Below, piece by piece: positions 19,879 through 28,066 of a stretch of DNA of 64,000 nucleotides. The notes beneath the pieces were generated by a model. That model saw only the letters and a list, made by a program, of their open reading frames with translations. It did not search any database and was not told where the DNA came from. The stretch lies in the NCBI RefSeq assembly GCF_004217315.1, contig NZ_SGWR01000002.1:178414-242413 (forward strand). The letters are read 5' to 3'. Every line of letters starts with the position of its first letter. Within the stretch, counting starts at the first letter, position 1. The stretch comes from Corticibacter populi. GTDB lineage: Bacteria; Pseudomonadota; Gammaproteobacteria; Burkholderiales; Burkholderiaceae_C. A program made the position numbers and the translations under genes.

Positions 19879-21618
19879 ATGTTCTCCATCGAAAATGTGG
19901 TGCGCAACCGCTTTCCGCGCTTGCCCAAATCCAGTCCCAAGACCTATGGGACACTGGTTACCTTGCTGCGCTTCATCTTCAAGGAATCGGAGTTCCAGAG
20001 TTTCGCGCAGCGCTACCCCAACCTCAAGGGCTTCGACTTCGTCGAGCAGGTGCTGGAGCATTTCGGCTTCGGCATCACCGTCAGCGACCGCGAGCGCGAA
20101 CGCATCCCGGCCTGGGGCAAGGTCGTCATCATCGCCAACCATCCGATCGGCAGCCTCGACGGCCTGGCACTGCTGAAAATGGTGGGCCAGGTGCGCCGCG
20201 ACGTGAAGGTCGTGGCCAACGACATGCTCAGCTACCTGGAGCCGCTGCACAGCCTGCTGCTGCCGGTGGACAACATGGGCAACGCCACTCGCCGCGACAA
20301 CATCCGCGCCATCGAGCAGCACCTGCAGGCCGAGGGCGCCCTCATCATCTTTCCGGCCGGCGAAGTCTCGCGCATCGGCCCTCGCGGCGTGCGTGACGGC
20401 AAATGGCAGCAGGGTTTTCTGCGCTTTGCCGTCAAGTCGCAGGCACCGATCCTGCCGGTCTGCATCGACGCCCACAACTCGGTGTTCTTCTATGGCCTCT
20501 CGATGATCGCCAAGCCGATCTCCACACTGTGGCTGGTGCGCGAGATGTTCAAGCACACCAACAACACGGTGCGCGTGCACATCGGCCAGTCGATCGCATT
20601 CGAGACCTACCGCCAGTTGCCCAACGACACGCCGCTGCGCACCAAACTGTTCAGGCGCCACGTATACAAGGTCGGCAAGGGCGACAGCGCGGCCTGTTTC
20701 AAGTCCAGCATGGACTGCATTGCACACCCGGAAGACCGGCAAACGCTGCGCCACGCCCTGCGCCAATGCGAACTGCTGGGCACCACCAAGGACGGCCTGC
20801 GCATCCACCTCTTCCAGTACCAGGAAGATTCACCCATCATGCGCGAACTCGGGCGCCTGCGCGAGATCAGCTTCCGCGCCGTTGGCGAGGGCTCCGGGCG
20901 CCGGCGCGACATCGACGCCTTCGACCGCGTCTATGACCACATCGTGCTCTGGGACGACGATGCGCTGGAAATCGTCGGTGCCTACCGACTGCGACGCATC
21001 ACCAACCCCACCCATGACGCAGCCGCCGCGGCGCCCCGCAGCGTTGACGAACAGATGACCGGCTTTTACAGCCACACACTGTTCGAATACCGTCCCGAGG
21101 CCCAGGCCTACACGGCCCAGGGCGTGGAACTGGGACGCAGCTTCGTGCAGCCGCGCTACTGGCGCCAGAACGGCCTGGACCTGCTCTGGCGCGGTATTGG
21201 CGCCTACCTGAACAAATACCCCGAGATCCGCTATATGTTCGGGCCGGTCAGCATCAGCAATCGCCTGCCCCCACACGCCCGCGACCTGCTGGTGAGTTTC
21301 TATCGGAACTACTTCGCGGCACCAACGCCATGGGCTGTGGCCCGCACCCCCTATCAGTCCGACCCGGCCACCGGTGTGCCTGACTGGAGCCGCATGGAGT
21401 ACCGTGACGGGCTCGTGACCCTCAAGACCGCGCTGGCCAACATGGGCCTGTCGATTCCGCCGCTCTACAAGCAATACACGGAGCTGTGCGAGCCGGGCGG
21501 CGTGCACTTTGTCGACTTCAACATCGATGCATCCTTCGCCCATTGCATCGATGGTCTGGTGAGCGTGGACCTGCAGAAGGTCAAGGCAAGCCGCAAAAAG
21601 CGCTACCTCGGCGAGTGA
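19879..21618 (+). CDS. Two-domain acyltransferase (PlsC-like plus GNAT/OlsB-like), OlsF-type
   Basis: The 579-residue protein joins two enzymes. Residues about 60-270 are a PlsC-type lysophospholipid acyltransferase domain with the motif IIANHPIGSLDG (an H-x5-D form) and the second motif IIFPAGEVSRIG. Residues about 330-560 resemble an N-acyltransferase of the OlsB/hemolysin-like GNAT group (EIVGAYRLRRI, GVELGRSFVQPRYW, YMFGPVSISNRLP). In OlsF proteins this fusion makes ornithine lipid from ornithine and acyl donors, so ornithine- or related aminolipid synthesis is the best guess. An in-frame ATG at 19774 with GGGAG upstream would add 35 residues, so the start is uncertain. Confidence 0.82.
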   Translation: MFSIENVVRNRFPRLPKSSPKTYGTLVTLLRFIFKESEFQSFAQRYPNLKGFDFVEQVLEHFGFGITVSDRERERIPAWGKVVIIANHPIGSLDGLALLKMVGQVRRDVKVVANDMLSYLEPLHSLLLPVDNMGNATRRDNIRAIEQHLQAEGALIIFPAGEVSRIGPRGVRDGKWQQGFLRFAVKSQAPILPVCIDAHNSVFFYGLSMIAKPISTLWLVREMFKHTNNTVRVHIGQSIAFETYRQLPNDTPLRTKLFRRHVYKVGKGDSAACFKSSMDCIAHPEDRQTLRHALRQCELLGTTKDGLRIHLFQYQEDSPIMRELGRLREISFRAVGEGSGRRRDIDAFDRVYDHIVLWDDDALEIVGAYRLRRITNPTHDAAAAAPRSVDEQMTGFYSHTLFEYRPEAQAYTAQGVELGRSFVQPRYWRQNGLDLLWRGIGAYLNKYPEIRYMFGPVSISNRLPPHARDLLVSFYRNYFAAPTPWAVARTPYQSDPATGVPDWSRMEYRDGLVTLKTALANMGLSIPPLYKQYTELCEPGGVHFVDFNIDASFAHCIDGLVSVDLQKVKASRKKRYLGE

Positions 21619-21680
21619 TTCCGGCCAAATGGGGTAGAGTGCGGCCATTACCCTGCCCCTTGCCGCCCCCTCCTCGCCAC

Positions 21681-22793
21681 ATGGCCTCCTCCGCCCCCCC
21701 ACCCCGCCCGACACTTTCCCTGGCTGCCCGGAGCCCCGGCGCGGCATCCGCGAAAGACGAAGACGCCAGCCGGGCGGCCCGCCCACGACACCCGAACGCC
21801 GTCTCCTCAGCAGGCCCCCGCAAGCCCACTGGCACCAGAAGGACGCAGGAGCCGGCGGGTGCCCCCCGGCAGCCCCCCCGCCCCCGCGCCAATGTCTACC
21901 AGGCACCTCCCAGCCCCCGAGGCACCGCCGCCGCGCAGGCAGCACCATCACCTCGGCCAACAGAACCGGCCAGAGCCTCTCATACGGCCTCGCCAGCCGT
22001 CGCGCAGCATGCCACCAGTCCCCAGCAAGGTATCCGCCTCAACAAGCGGATCGCCGAGCTGCAACTGTGCTCACGACGCGAAGCCGATGACTGGATCGAG
22101 CGCGGCTGGGTGCGCGTCAATGGACATGTAGCCGAAGTCGGCCTGCGCGTCGAGTCCACGGACCGCATCCACATCGAACGTGCAGCCCAGGACAAGCAGG
22201 CCCAACAAGCCACCATCGTGCTGCACAAGCCGATCGGCTATGTCAGCGGCCAGGCCGAAGACGGCCATCAGCCGGCCCTGACTCTCATCACCCCGGCCAG
22301 CCGCTGGCGACAGGACCCTCAAAAGGACCGCAAGCCGCCCACGTCATTGCGAGGCTTCGCCCCGGCCGGACGCCTCGACATCGACTCCACCGGACTGCTG
22401 GTGTTGACACAGGACGGCCGCGTGGCGCGCCAGATCATCGGTGCGAACAGCAGCATCGACAAGGAATACCTGGTGCGGGTCGAATATGAGGAGAGCCATG
22501 GCGCCATCATTCGCACCCAGGTGGACGCGGCCTTCCCCCCCGACAGGCTCGCGCTGCTGCGGCATGGCCTGTCGCTCGACGGCGCCGCACTCCGCCCGGC
22601 CCAGGTCGACTGGCAAAACCCGGAGCAACTGCGCTTTGTCCTGCAGGAGGGGAAAAAGCGCCAGATCCGCCGCATGTGCGAGCTGGTAGGCCTGCGCGTG
22701 ACCGCGCTCAAGCGCGTGCGTATCGGCCAGATCGTGCTGGGTCAACTGCCCCAGGGCCAATGGCGCTACCTGGCGCCCGATGAGCACTTTTGA
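21681..22793 (+). CDS. RsuA/RluB/RluF-family rRNA pseudouridine synthase with disordered N-terminus
   Basis: Residues about 118-175 are an S4 RNA-binding domain (GIRLNKRIAELQLCSRREAD). Residues 180-365 are the synthase domain with the catalytic Asp in GRLDIDSTGLLVL and the closing GKKRQIRRMCELVG. It isomerises specific uridines in rRNA, most likely 23S, to pseudouridine. The first 115 residues are a low-complexity Pro/Ala/Arg-rich stretch with no recognisable domain, probably a flexible RNA-binding extension. The start at 21681 is the first plausible ATG after the previous gene. The target base (RluB, RluE or RluF type) cannot be fixed. Confidence 0.88.
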   Translation: MASSAPPPRPTLSLAARSPGAASAKDEDASRAARPRHPNAVSSAGPRKPTGTRRTQEPAGAPRQPPRPRANVYQAPPSPRGTAAAQAAPSPRPTEPARASHTASPAVAQHATSPQQGIRLNKRIAELQLCSRREADDWIERGWVRVNGHVAEVGLRVESTDRIHIERAAQDKQAQQATIVLHKPIGYVSGQAEDGHQPALTLITPASRWRQDPQKDRKPPTSLRGFAPAGRLDIDSTGLLVLTQDGRVARQIIGANSSIDKEYLVRVEYEESHGAIIRTQVDAAFPPDRLALLRHGLSLDGAALRPAQVDWQNPEQLRFVLQEGKKRQIRRMCELVGLRVTALKRVRIGQIVLGQLPQGQWRYLAPDEHF

Positions 22794-22934
22794 CATTCTG
22801 CCAGCGGCACTCACCGGTCCCCGCCCGCCCGTCACAGGGCGCAATCCCCGACGTCCGAACCGCGTTTTTTCATGCCACGCCGATGGCGATCCCCATCGGA
22901 TCAGGCCTGTATCAAAAAAATTACAAAAAACCGC

Positions 22935-22965
22935 TTGACTAAAAAATAAGAATTATTATCATTAC
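22935..22965 (+). promoter_or_regulatory. Fur-box-like promoter upstream of hemP
   Basis: A TTGACT -35-like hexamer at 22935-22940 is followed by an AT-rich stretch, ATAAGAATTATTATCATTA (22946-22964). That stretch resembles the 19-bp Fur consensus of alternating GATAAT/ATTATC half-sites and includes possible -10 sequences. Placement over the promoter of an iron/heme gene fits repression by iron-loaded Fur. Confidence 0.6.
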
Positions 22966-23054
22966 ATAAATCGATCGGGCACATGCCATTCCGCACGACT
23001 CTGGTGGATGTGTCCCATACTGTTTTGCCATTGGATTTCGGTCGAATACGTGCC

Positions 23055-23234
23055 ATGAACAATAGCCTCAATACCCTGACAAAGCCCAACCAGAACAGCC
23101 CTGCATCGGCAGCGCCCACGCCGCTTGCCAGCCTGGAATTGTTGCGGGGCCAGAAGTCGGTCACCATTGAACACAACGGCGCGCTCTACCGGCTGCAAGC
23201 CACCAAGCTTGGCAAGCTCATTCTGACCAAGTGA
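23055..23234 (+). CDS. hemP: Hemin uptake protein HemP
   Basis: The 59-residue protein has a variable N-terminus and the conserved HemP core: LLRGQKSVTIEHNGALYRL followed by the terminal GKLILTK. HemP proteins are small, Fur-regulated factors needed for heme uptake in Burkholderiales; reports suggest some act as transcriptional activators of the heme receptor gene. The start at 23055 is chosen over 22983 because it gives the family length. The Fur-like promoter lies 90 bases upstream. Unusually, no heme receptor or heme ABC transporter gene follows; instead there is a tandem repeat. Confidence 0.85.
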   Translation: MNNSLNTLTKPNQNSPASAAPTPLASLELLRGQKSVTIEHNGALYRLQATKLGKLILTK

Positions 23235-23294
23235 GTCAGTGAGTACGCACTGCCACCAATCATTGCCATCGTTATTGAATAGTTTTACGCAACG

Positions 23295-23600
23295 GTTTCA
23301 TCGTGGGGCGACCAGAGTCTGGTCTTTACCAGTCTCCACCGGTCGTTTTAGCCAGCCAGGGGTGCATACCCGGTAGCCACGCTTTTTTTCGATGTCACCG
23401 ACCGTTCGCCAACGCACTCTTAGCAAAGCCGTCAGCGCACACCCCGTTTTCAGTTTCATTGTTTCATCGTGGGGCGACCTAGGCTTGGTCTTTACCAGGC
23501 TCAACCGGTCGTTTTGGCCAGCCAACGGATACACGGATTCCTTCCGTGCATCCCATTAGCCAGGCATTTTTTGAACATGGCTTCGATCTGTGCGTCCAAT
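23295..23600. repeat. Diverged tandem direct repeat (two copies, period about 166 bp)
   Basis: Two copies begin at about 23295 and 23461. Both open with GTTTCATCGTGGGGCGACC, then TGGTCTTTACCAG, a CNACCGGTCGTTTT block and GCCAGCCA. Similarity continues weakly through a TGCAT...TAGCCA...CATTTTTT region. Within each copy TGGT-CTTT-ACCA can form a small hairpin. The translations of both copies on the minus strand share WLKRPVETGKDQ / WPKRPVEPGKDQ but carry no start or gene. This fills most of the 529-base gap between hemP and the HbpS gene; I see no gene in it. Confidence 0.7.
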
Positions 23601-23628
23601 GCCGCAGTTCCAAGCGCCTCCCCATGCA

Positions 23629-23653
23629 AAAAGGCCGACTTTGTCGGCCTTTT
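23629..23653 (-). terminator. Bidirectional intrinsic terminator after the HbpS gene
   Basis: A perfect 11-bp inverted repeat (AAAAGGCCGAC / GTCGGCCTTTT) with a three-base loop, A-rich on one side and T-rich on the other, so it can work on both strands. It lies downstream of the minus-strand HbpS gene. Confidence 0.8.
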
Positions 23654-23763
23654 GCTTTTGCACTCATTCCCTGGCCTGCCCGCTCACAAGCGGCCTGGAC
23701 CGCTCGCTAAAGACCATCCCCCAAACAGGGGGGCACGACGAAGCTGCCGCAGGGGGCTGGCGC

Positions 23764-24165
23764 TCAAAGTGCGGCAATGCCTGCCTTGGCGATCTGTGCA
23801 TCCTCATTCGACTTGACGCCACTGACGCCCACGGCCCCGAGGAAGATACCATCCTTGACGATGGGTACGCCGCCTTCAAGCAGTCCATCGATGGTCGGCG
23901 CCGTCACGAAGGCGGTACGCCCGCCATTGATCATGTCCTCATAGCCCTTGGTTTCACGCTGGCCCACCGCCGCGGTGCGCGCCTTGGAGGCGGCGATGTG
24001 CGCCGACACCGGGGCCGCACCATCCAGACGCTGCAGCCACAGCAGATGTCCTCCGACATCGGCAATGGCGATGGTGACGGCCCACTGGTTCTGCAGGGCT
24101 TCGGCTTCGGCCGCTGCGGCAATGCGCTTGATGTCGGCGAGTTCAAGTTGCAGGCTGTTCTTCAT
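23764..24165 (-). CDS. GlcG/HbpS-family heme-binding-like protein
   Basis: The 133-residue protein is a single GlcG/HbpS domain (DUF336): ADVGGHLLWLQRLDGAAP, SKARTAAVGQRETKGYED and GGVPIVKDGIFLGAVGVSG are its hallmark stretches. HbpS of Streptomyces binds heme and senses redox stress, and GlcG sits in glycolate operons, so function varies between members. There is no signal peptide, so this copy should be cytoplasmic. The ATG has AAAGGAG upstream. Proximity to hemP (about 500 bases) hints at heme metabolism but they are convergent, not an operon. Confidence 0.85.
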   Translation of the reverse strand: MKNSLQLELADIKRIAAAAEAEALQNQWAVTIAIADVGGHLLWLQRLDGAAPVSAHIAASKARTAAVGQRETKGYEDMINGGRTAFVTAPTIDGLLEGGVPIVKDGIFLGAVGVSGVKSNEDAQIAKAGIAAL

Positions 24166-24485
24166 GTCATCTCCTTTGATCCAAAACGATCTTCCAAATG
24201 GTCTTCAATGTGCCGTTGGCCGGTTTCGGTGCCGTTCAACGGCGGCGATACACGATCCCGCGGGGGGGGAGTGCCAGGCACCCGCTGGCAACCACGAACT
24301 CGGCAAGCCCCCGAACGGAATCGAACGGCGCATATCGTAATCGCTTGCACGCCAACGCGCACCGCCAAGGCCTGCCACACAGCGCCATCCGGGTAAAAAC
24401 CTTGTGTTCTCACGGAATTATCGGACGCCCGGAGAGTCGCAACTAGAATAAAGCCACTTCTGTAACGTCTCAAAGGACCAGTCTC
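24166..24485. other. 320-base divergent intergenic region
   Basis: No gene is visible between the HbpS start and the Bax-inhibitor-like start. A TAGAAT hexamer at 24444-24449, about 37 bases before the plus-strand ATG, could be a -10 box with a poor -35. A G-rich run and small hairpins near 24260-24290 are the only other structure. Confidence 0.4.
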
Positions 24486-25181
24486 ATGACCAATCGCGTT
24501 GACGCACACTCACCAGGCAGCCTGGACTACGGCATGGTGTCGGCCGTACGCCATCGCACGCTGCGCAATACCTACCTGCTGCTGGCTCTGTCCATGATCC
24601 CCACCGTGCTGGGCGCCATCGTGGGCCTGCGCACGGGCCTGGGCGCCAGTCTCAGCGGAGGTCTTGGCCTGATCGTTTTCCTGGCCGGCGCGTTCGGCTT
24701 CATCTATGCCATCGAGAAGAACAAGCATTCGGGCGCTGGTGTGGCCCTGCTGCTGGCCTTCACCTTCTTCATGGGTGTGATGCTCTCGCGCCTGCTGGGC
24801 TGGGTGCTGGGCTACGGCAACGGCGCACAACTGGTGATGACCGCCTTTGCTGGCACGGCCGGGGTGTTTGCCACGATGGCAACGCTCTCCACGGTCATCA
24901 AGCGCGACCTCAGCGGTTCCGGCAAGTGGCTCTTCGCCGGTGCTCTGGTGCTGTTCGTCTCGTTCCTGCTGAACTTCTTCTTCCAGTCCACGGCCTTTGC
25001 CGCTGCGCTGTCCACCGCTGCCATTGCGCTGTTCAGCTTCTGGCTGTTGTACGACCTCAAGCGCATCGTCGATGGCGGAGAGACCAACTACATCAGCGCC
25101 ACGCTGTCTTTGTACCTGAGCGTTTTCAACATCTTCCAGAACCTGCTGGCGCTGCTGGGCATCTTTGGCGGCGACGACTGA
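24486..25181 (+). CDS. Bax inhibitor-1 / YccA-YbhL family membrane protein
   Basis: The 231-residue protein has seven hydrophobic segments spread evenly from residue 28 to the end and the family motifs TVLGAIVGLRTG, MLSRLLGWVLGYG and ATLSTVIKRDLSGSG. The last hydrophobic segment has FSFWLLYDLKRIVDGGETNY, with the aspartates of the BI-1 pH sensor. Bacterial homologues such as BsYetJ conduct calcium in a pH-dependent way, and E. coli YccA modulates FtsH proteolysis; which role applies here is unknown. AAAGGA lies upstream of the start. A terminator follows at 25234. Confidence 0.92.
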   Translation: MTNRVDAHSPGSLDYGMVSAVRHRTLRNTYLLLALSMIPTVLGAIVGLRTGLGASLSGGLGLIVFLAGAFGFIYAIEKNKHSGAGVALLLAFTFFMGVMLSRLLGWVLGYGNGAQLVMTAFAGTAGVFATMATLSTVIKRDLSGSGKWLFAGALVLFVSFLLNFFFQSTAFAAALSTAAIALFSFWLLYDLKRIVDGGETNYISATLSLYLSVFNIFQNLLALLGIFGGDD

Positions 25182-25233
25182 TCGCGCAGTCAGTAGGCAC
25201 AGGCCTTCCCCCATCGGCCATCCCCATGGCAAG

Positions 25234-25260
25234 AACCTCCCGCAAGTCGGGAGGTTTTTG
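25234..25260 (+). terminator. Intrinsic terminator after the Bax-inhibitor-like gene
   Basis: A perfect 9-bp stem (AACCTCCCG / CGGGAGGTT) with loop CAAGT, followed by TTTTTG. Confidence 0.85.
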
Positions 25261-25480
25261 TTTGGCCTCCATCTAACGGCAAGGCCCTACCCAAGCCGCG
25301 AAATCACGCGTACATTTGCGGATTCGGCGCCCCGGAGCCCTTGGCTACCCGGCCCCGAGCGGCTCGCGCCGCCATGCGCACGGACCCGGCGCCACAAATG
25401 CGCTTCGTACAGACTCCGCGCGCCTGACGCCTCTCCAGCCGCCGCAAGCCCCTCGAAACGAGCACAGACCACCACCATCC

Positions 25481-26341
25481 ATGCCTCCCATCGTTTTATC
25501 CGTGCAATCCCATGTGGCCTACGGCCATGCCGGCAACTCGGCCGCCGTGTTCCCGCTGCAGCGCCTGGGCATCGAAGTGCTGCCGGTGCACACCGTGCAG
25601 TTCTCCAACCACACCGGCTACGGCGCCTTTCGTGGCCAGGTGTTTGATGTCAACCATCTGCGCGAGATCTTTCTCGGCCTGGAGGACCGTGGCGTGCTGC
25701 CGCACATCTCGGCCATTCTGTCGGGCTACATGGGCGACAGCAGCATCGGTGATGCCATTCTCGACATTGCCGCGCGCATCAAGCAGGCCAACCCGGCCGC
25801 ACTCTACCTGTGCGATCCGGTCTTCGGCGATGTCGGCCGCGGGGTTTTCGTGCGCCCCGGCATCCCCGAATACCACCGCAACCACACCATCGGCGCAGCG
25901 GACATCATGACACCCAACCAGTTCGAGTTCGAACAGCTCATGGGCACCACGCTGCACTCGGTTCCGCAGGCGCTAGAGGTGGCCCGCCAGCACATCGGCG
26001 ACAGCCGCAAGGTCGTCGTCATCACCAGCCTGGTGACACCGGACATTGCCGAGGGCAACCTGGTGGCGCTGGCCGTGACCGCCAGCGATGCCTGGGCCGT
26101 GCAGACCCCCATCATCGACCGCAAGCCTCTTCCCAACGGCATGGGCGATGCCTTCTCGGCCATTCTGCTGGGCCACCTGTTGCTGGGCCAAGCCCTGCCC
26201 ACCGCACTGGAACTGGCCACATCCAGCCTGTACGAGCTGGTGCAGCACACCGCCTCGGGCAATCGCGACCTGCCGCTTGTCGAGCAGCAGCAGCAAATCG
26301 TCGCGCCAGCCACCCGCTTTCACGCCCAGGCTGTGGCCTGA
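25481..26341 (+). CDS. pdxY: Pyridoxal kinase PdxY
   Basis: PdxY phosphorylates pyridoxal to pyridoxal 5'-phosphate in vitamin B6 salvage. The 286-residue ribokinase-like protein matches E. coli PdxY in length and begins IVLSVQSHVAYGHAGNSAA, the substrate-binding segment. It also shows SGYMGDSS, YLCDPVFGD, MTPNQFEFEQLMG and the catalytic anion-hole motif PNGMGDAFSAILLG. The start at 25481 agrees with the family; an upstream open frame of 55 residues has no similarity. A very strong terminator follows. Confidence 0.95.
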   Translation: MPPIVLSVQSHVAYGHAGNSAAVFPLQRLGIEVLPVHTVQFSNHTGYGAFRGQVFDVNHLREIFLGLEDRGVLPHISAILSGYMGDSSIGDAILDIAARIKQANPAALYLCDPVFGDVGRGVFVRPGIPEYHRNHTIGAADIMTPNQFEFEQLMGTTLHSVPQALEVARQHIGDSRKVVVITSLVTPDIAEGNLVALAVTASDAWAVQTPIIDRKPLPNGMGDAFSAILLGHLLLGQALPTALELATSSLYELVQHTASGNRDLPLVEQQQQIVAPATRFHAQAVA

Positions 26342-26385
26342 CGGGACCCGTCCCTGCCAAGCGCAAAGGGCGCAGAAGGACCATA

Positions 26386-26427
26386 AAAAAGCGGGTTGGG
26401 TGCCAAAAGGCACCCAACCCGCTTTTT
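26386..26427. terminator. Strong bidirectional terminator between pdxY and the TctC-like gene
   Basis: A perfect 19-bp inverted repeat with the four-base loop AAAA, beginning AAAAAGCGGG and ending CCCGCTTTTT. It has A and T tracts at both ends and sits between convergent genes. Confidence 0.92.
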
Positions 26428-26482
26428 CCATCATGGGCCGGTCACGAATACGCCAGCCAGGCGTATCGCGCACGGGCAAGCA

Positions 26483-27481
26483 TCAATCCGCGAACTGGCC
26501 AGCCGCACGAATCACCGTGCCCCACTTGTCGATCTCGGCTGCCACAAAGGCCTTGTGCTCGGCGGGCTTGATGCGGTCATCGGTAGCCACCACTGCACCC
26601 AGCGTGGTCTGGCGCTGAATGAATTCGGGGTCCTTCAAGGCTTCCTGCAAGGCTTGATTGAGCGTGTCGAGCACCTGCTGCGGCGTACCCTTGGGAGCGT
26701 ACAGGCCATGCCAGATGGTCACGTTGAAGTCCGTCAGGCCCGACTCGCTCAGGGTCGGCAACTCCTGGAAGAGCTCCCCGGGCAAACGCTCGGTGGTAGT
26801 CACGGCATAGGCCTTGACCTTCTTGCTCTGGATGTGCGAGCTGGTGTTGGTGGTCTGGTCGCACAGCAGGTCGATCTGGCCGCCGATCAGGTCGGCGATC
26901 GCCGGAGCCGTGCCGCCATAAGGCACGGGCACCATGCTGATCTTGGTGGCATCCTGGAACATCAGGCCGCACAGGTGCGAGGCCGAACCAAGGCCGGCAT
27001 TGCCCAGGTTGACGCCATTCTTGTGGCTGGCAATCCATTGCGACAGCTCGGCATAGGTATTGGCCTCCAGCGTCGGGCGGCCGATCAGGGTCATCGGTAC
27101 GTCGTTGATGATGCCCAGGTACTCGAAATCATTGAGCACGTCGAAGGGCAAGCGGCGATACAGCGAAGGCATGGTGGACATGCCGATGTGGTTGAGCAGC
27201 AGGGTATGGCCGTCCGGTGCCGAGCGGGCGGCCTTGGCAGTGCCGATCGAGCTTCCGGCACCGGCGGCATTGTCGACCACCACCGATGCGCCACCGAGTT
27301 GCTTGCGCAACGCTTCGGCGAAATCACGTGCCACTTTGTCGGTCGGGCCACCAGCGGTGAACGGCACGATGATGGTGATGGGCTTGGTGCCCGGGAAGTT
27401 CTGGGCCTGCGCAGGCTGAGCCAGTGCCATGACCGCGGCGCCGATGGGCAGCAGGCAGGAGAAGGAAATGCGACGAGACAT
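26483..27481 (-). CDS. Bug/TctC-family periplasmic solute-binding protein
   Basis: The 332-residue protein has a Sec signal peptide (about residues 1-26, MSRRISFSCLL to AQA) and the Bug (TctC) fold. Visible landmarks are FPGTKPITIIVPFTAGGPTD, a mid-protein GNAGLGSASHLCGLMF and VPYGGTAPAIADLIGGQID. Bug proteins bind small carboxylates or other organic solutes for TctAB transporters; Burkholderiales carry many orphan copies. This one also lacks tctA/tctB neighbours. GGGGG lies upstream of the start. The ligand cannot be predicted. Confidence 0.9.
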   Translation of the reverse strand: MSRRISFSCLLPIGAAVMALAQPAQAQNFPGTKPITIIVPFTAGGPTDKVARDFAEALRKQLGGASVVVDNAAGAGSSIGTAKAARSAPDGHTLLLNHIGMSTMPSLYRRLPFDVLNDFEYLGIINDVPMTLIGRPTLEANTYAELSQWIASHKNGVNLGNAGLGSASHLCGLMFQDATKISMVPVPYGGTAPAIADLIGGQIDLLCDQTTNTSSHIQSKKVKAYAVTTTERLPGELFQELPTLSESGLTDFNVTIWHGLYAPKGTPQQVLDTLNQALQEALKDPEFIQRQTTLGAVVATDDRIKPAEHKAFVAAEIDKWGTVIRAAGQFAD

Positions 27482-27633
27482 GAAGCCCCCTATTGATGTA
27501 TGTAAAAGACCGCGGATGGTAAGCAATAGTGACATGTCCGGATATTGTGGATAACACTATGTCGACGGTTCTCCTGTCGCATCCGTGCCATGCGCCATCG
27601 ACGCGTCGGCCAACGGCAACGGGGCAAGTGCCC

Positions 27634-28024
27634 TCATGCGGTCAAAAGGGCCTGGAGCCAGACGCCCGCTGGCGCATCCGACTGCGCCAGCGGGTCAACC
27701 TGCGCAAAGGCCGGTTGCGGCTCGCAGCGCATTGGCGACCTGCGGCACCAGGCAGTCATCGGCCTGTGTGGTACCGGCCCCGAACGCATAGGGGCCGGCG
27801 TCGCCTCGCGCATGCTGGCGCTGCAGCAGCACCTCCACCACCTGCAAGCCTTCGGCCTGCCAGCAGCGGCACGCCACCAGGAGGATTGCGCGCCAGGTAT
27901 TGCGGCACGCGCTGCTCACGGTACCGCAGATTGATGGGCAGGTGTCGTACTCCAGGCCCTTGAGCGCCAGCGCAATGCGCACGTGGTAGGACGTGGAGCT
28001 GAAGCAATAGCCGTAGAGCCGGAT
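27634..28024 (-). pseudogene. Decayed maleylacetoacetate isomerase (maiA)
   Basis: Minus-strand fragments match a zeta-class GST/MaiA in scattered frames. An N-terminal piece reads IRLYGYCFSSTSYHVRIALA then LKGLEYD. After a one-base shift comes LPINLRYREQ...VPQYLARN. A C-terminal piece is GLQVVEVLLQRQHARG...FGAGTTQADDCLVPQV, and in another frame QPAFAQVDPLAQSDAP. The starting codon is ATC (28024) where ATG is expected, after a purine-rich AAGAGAC. Two internal deletions have removed roughly half the enzyme (normally about 210 residues). MaiA acts in tyrosine/homogentisate degradation; no other gene of that pathway is here. Confidence 0.8.
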
Positions 28025-28066
28025 GGTTTTGTCTCTTGTGCCGGCGCTGCGGCGGAACAGGCGAGA

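Noticed and set aside
23295-23600. Possible CRISPR or integron attC array
   Set aside because: Only two copies are present, the unit is about 166 bases and diverged, and neither spacers of equal length nor attC core sites are seen.
27529-27963. Plus-strand open frames of 129-144 codons upstream of the TctC gene
   Set aside because: They overlap the minus-strand maiA remnant, lack ribosome sites and show no protein family; they are shadows of the decayed gene.
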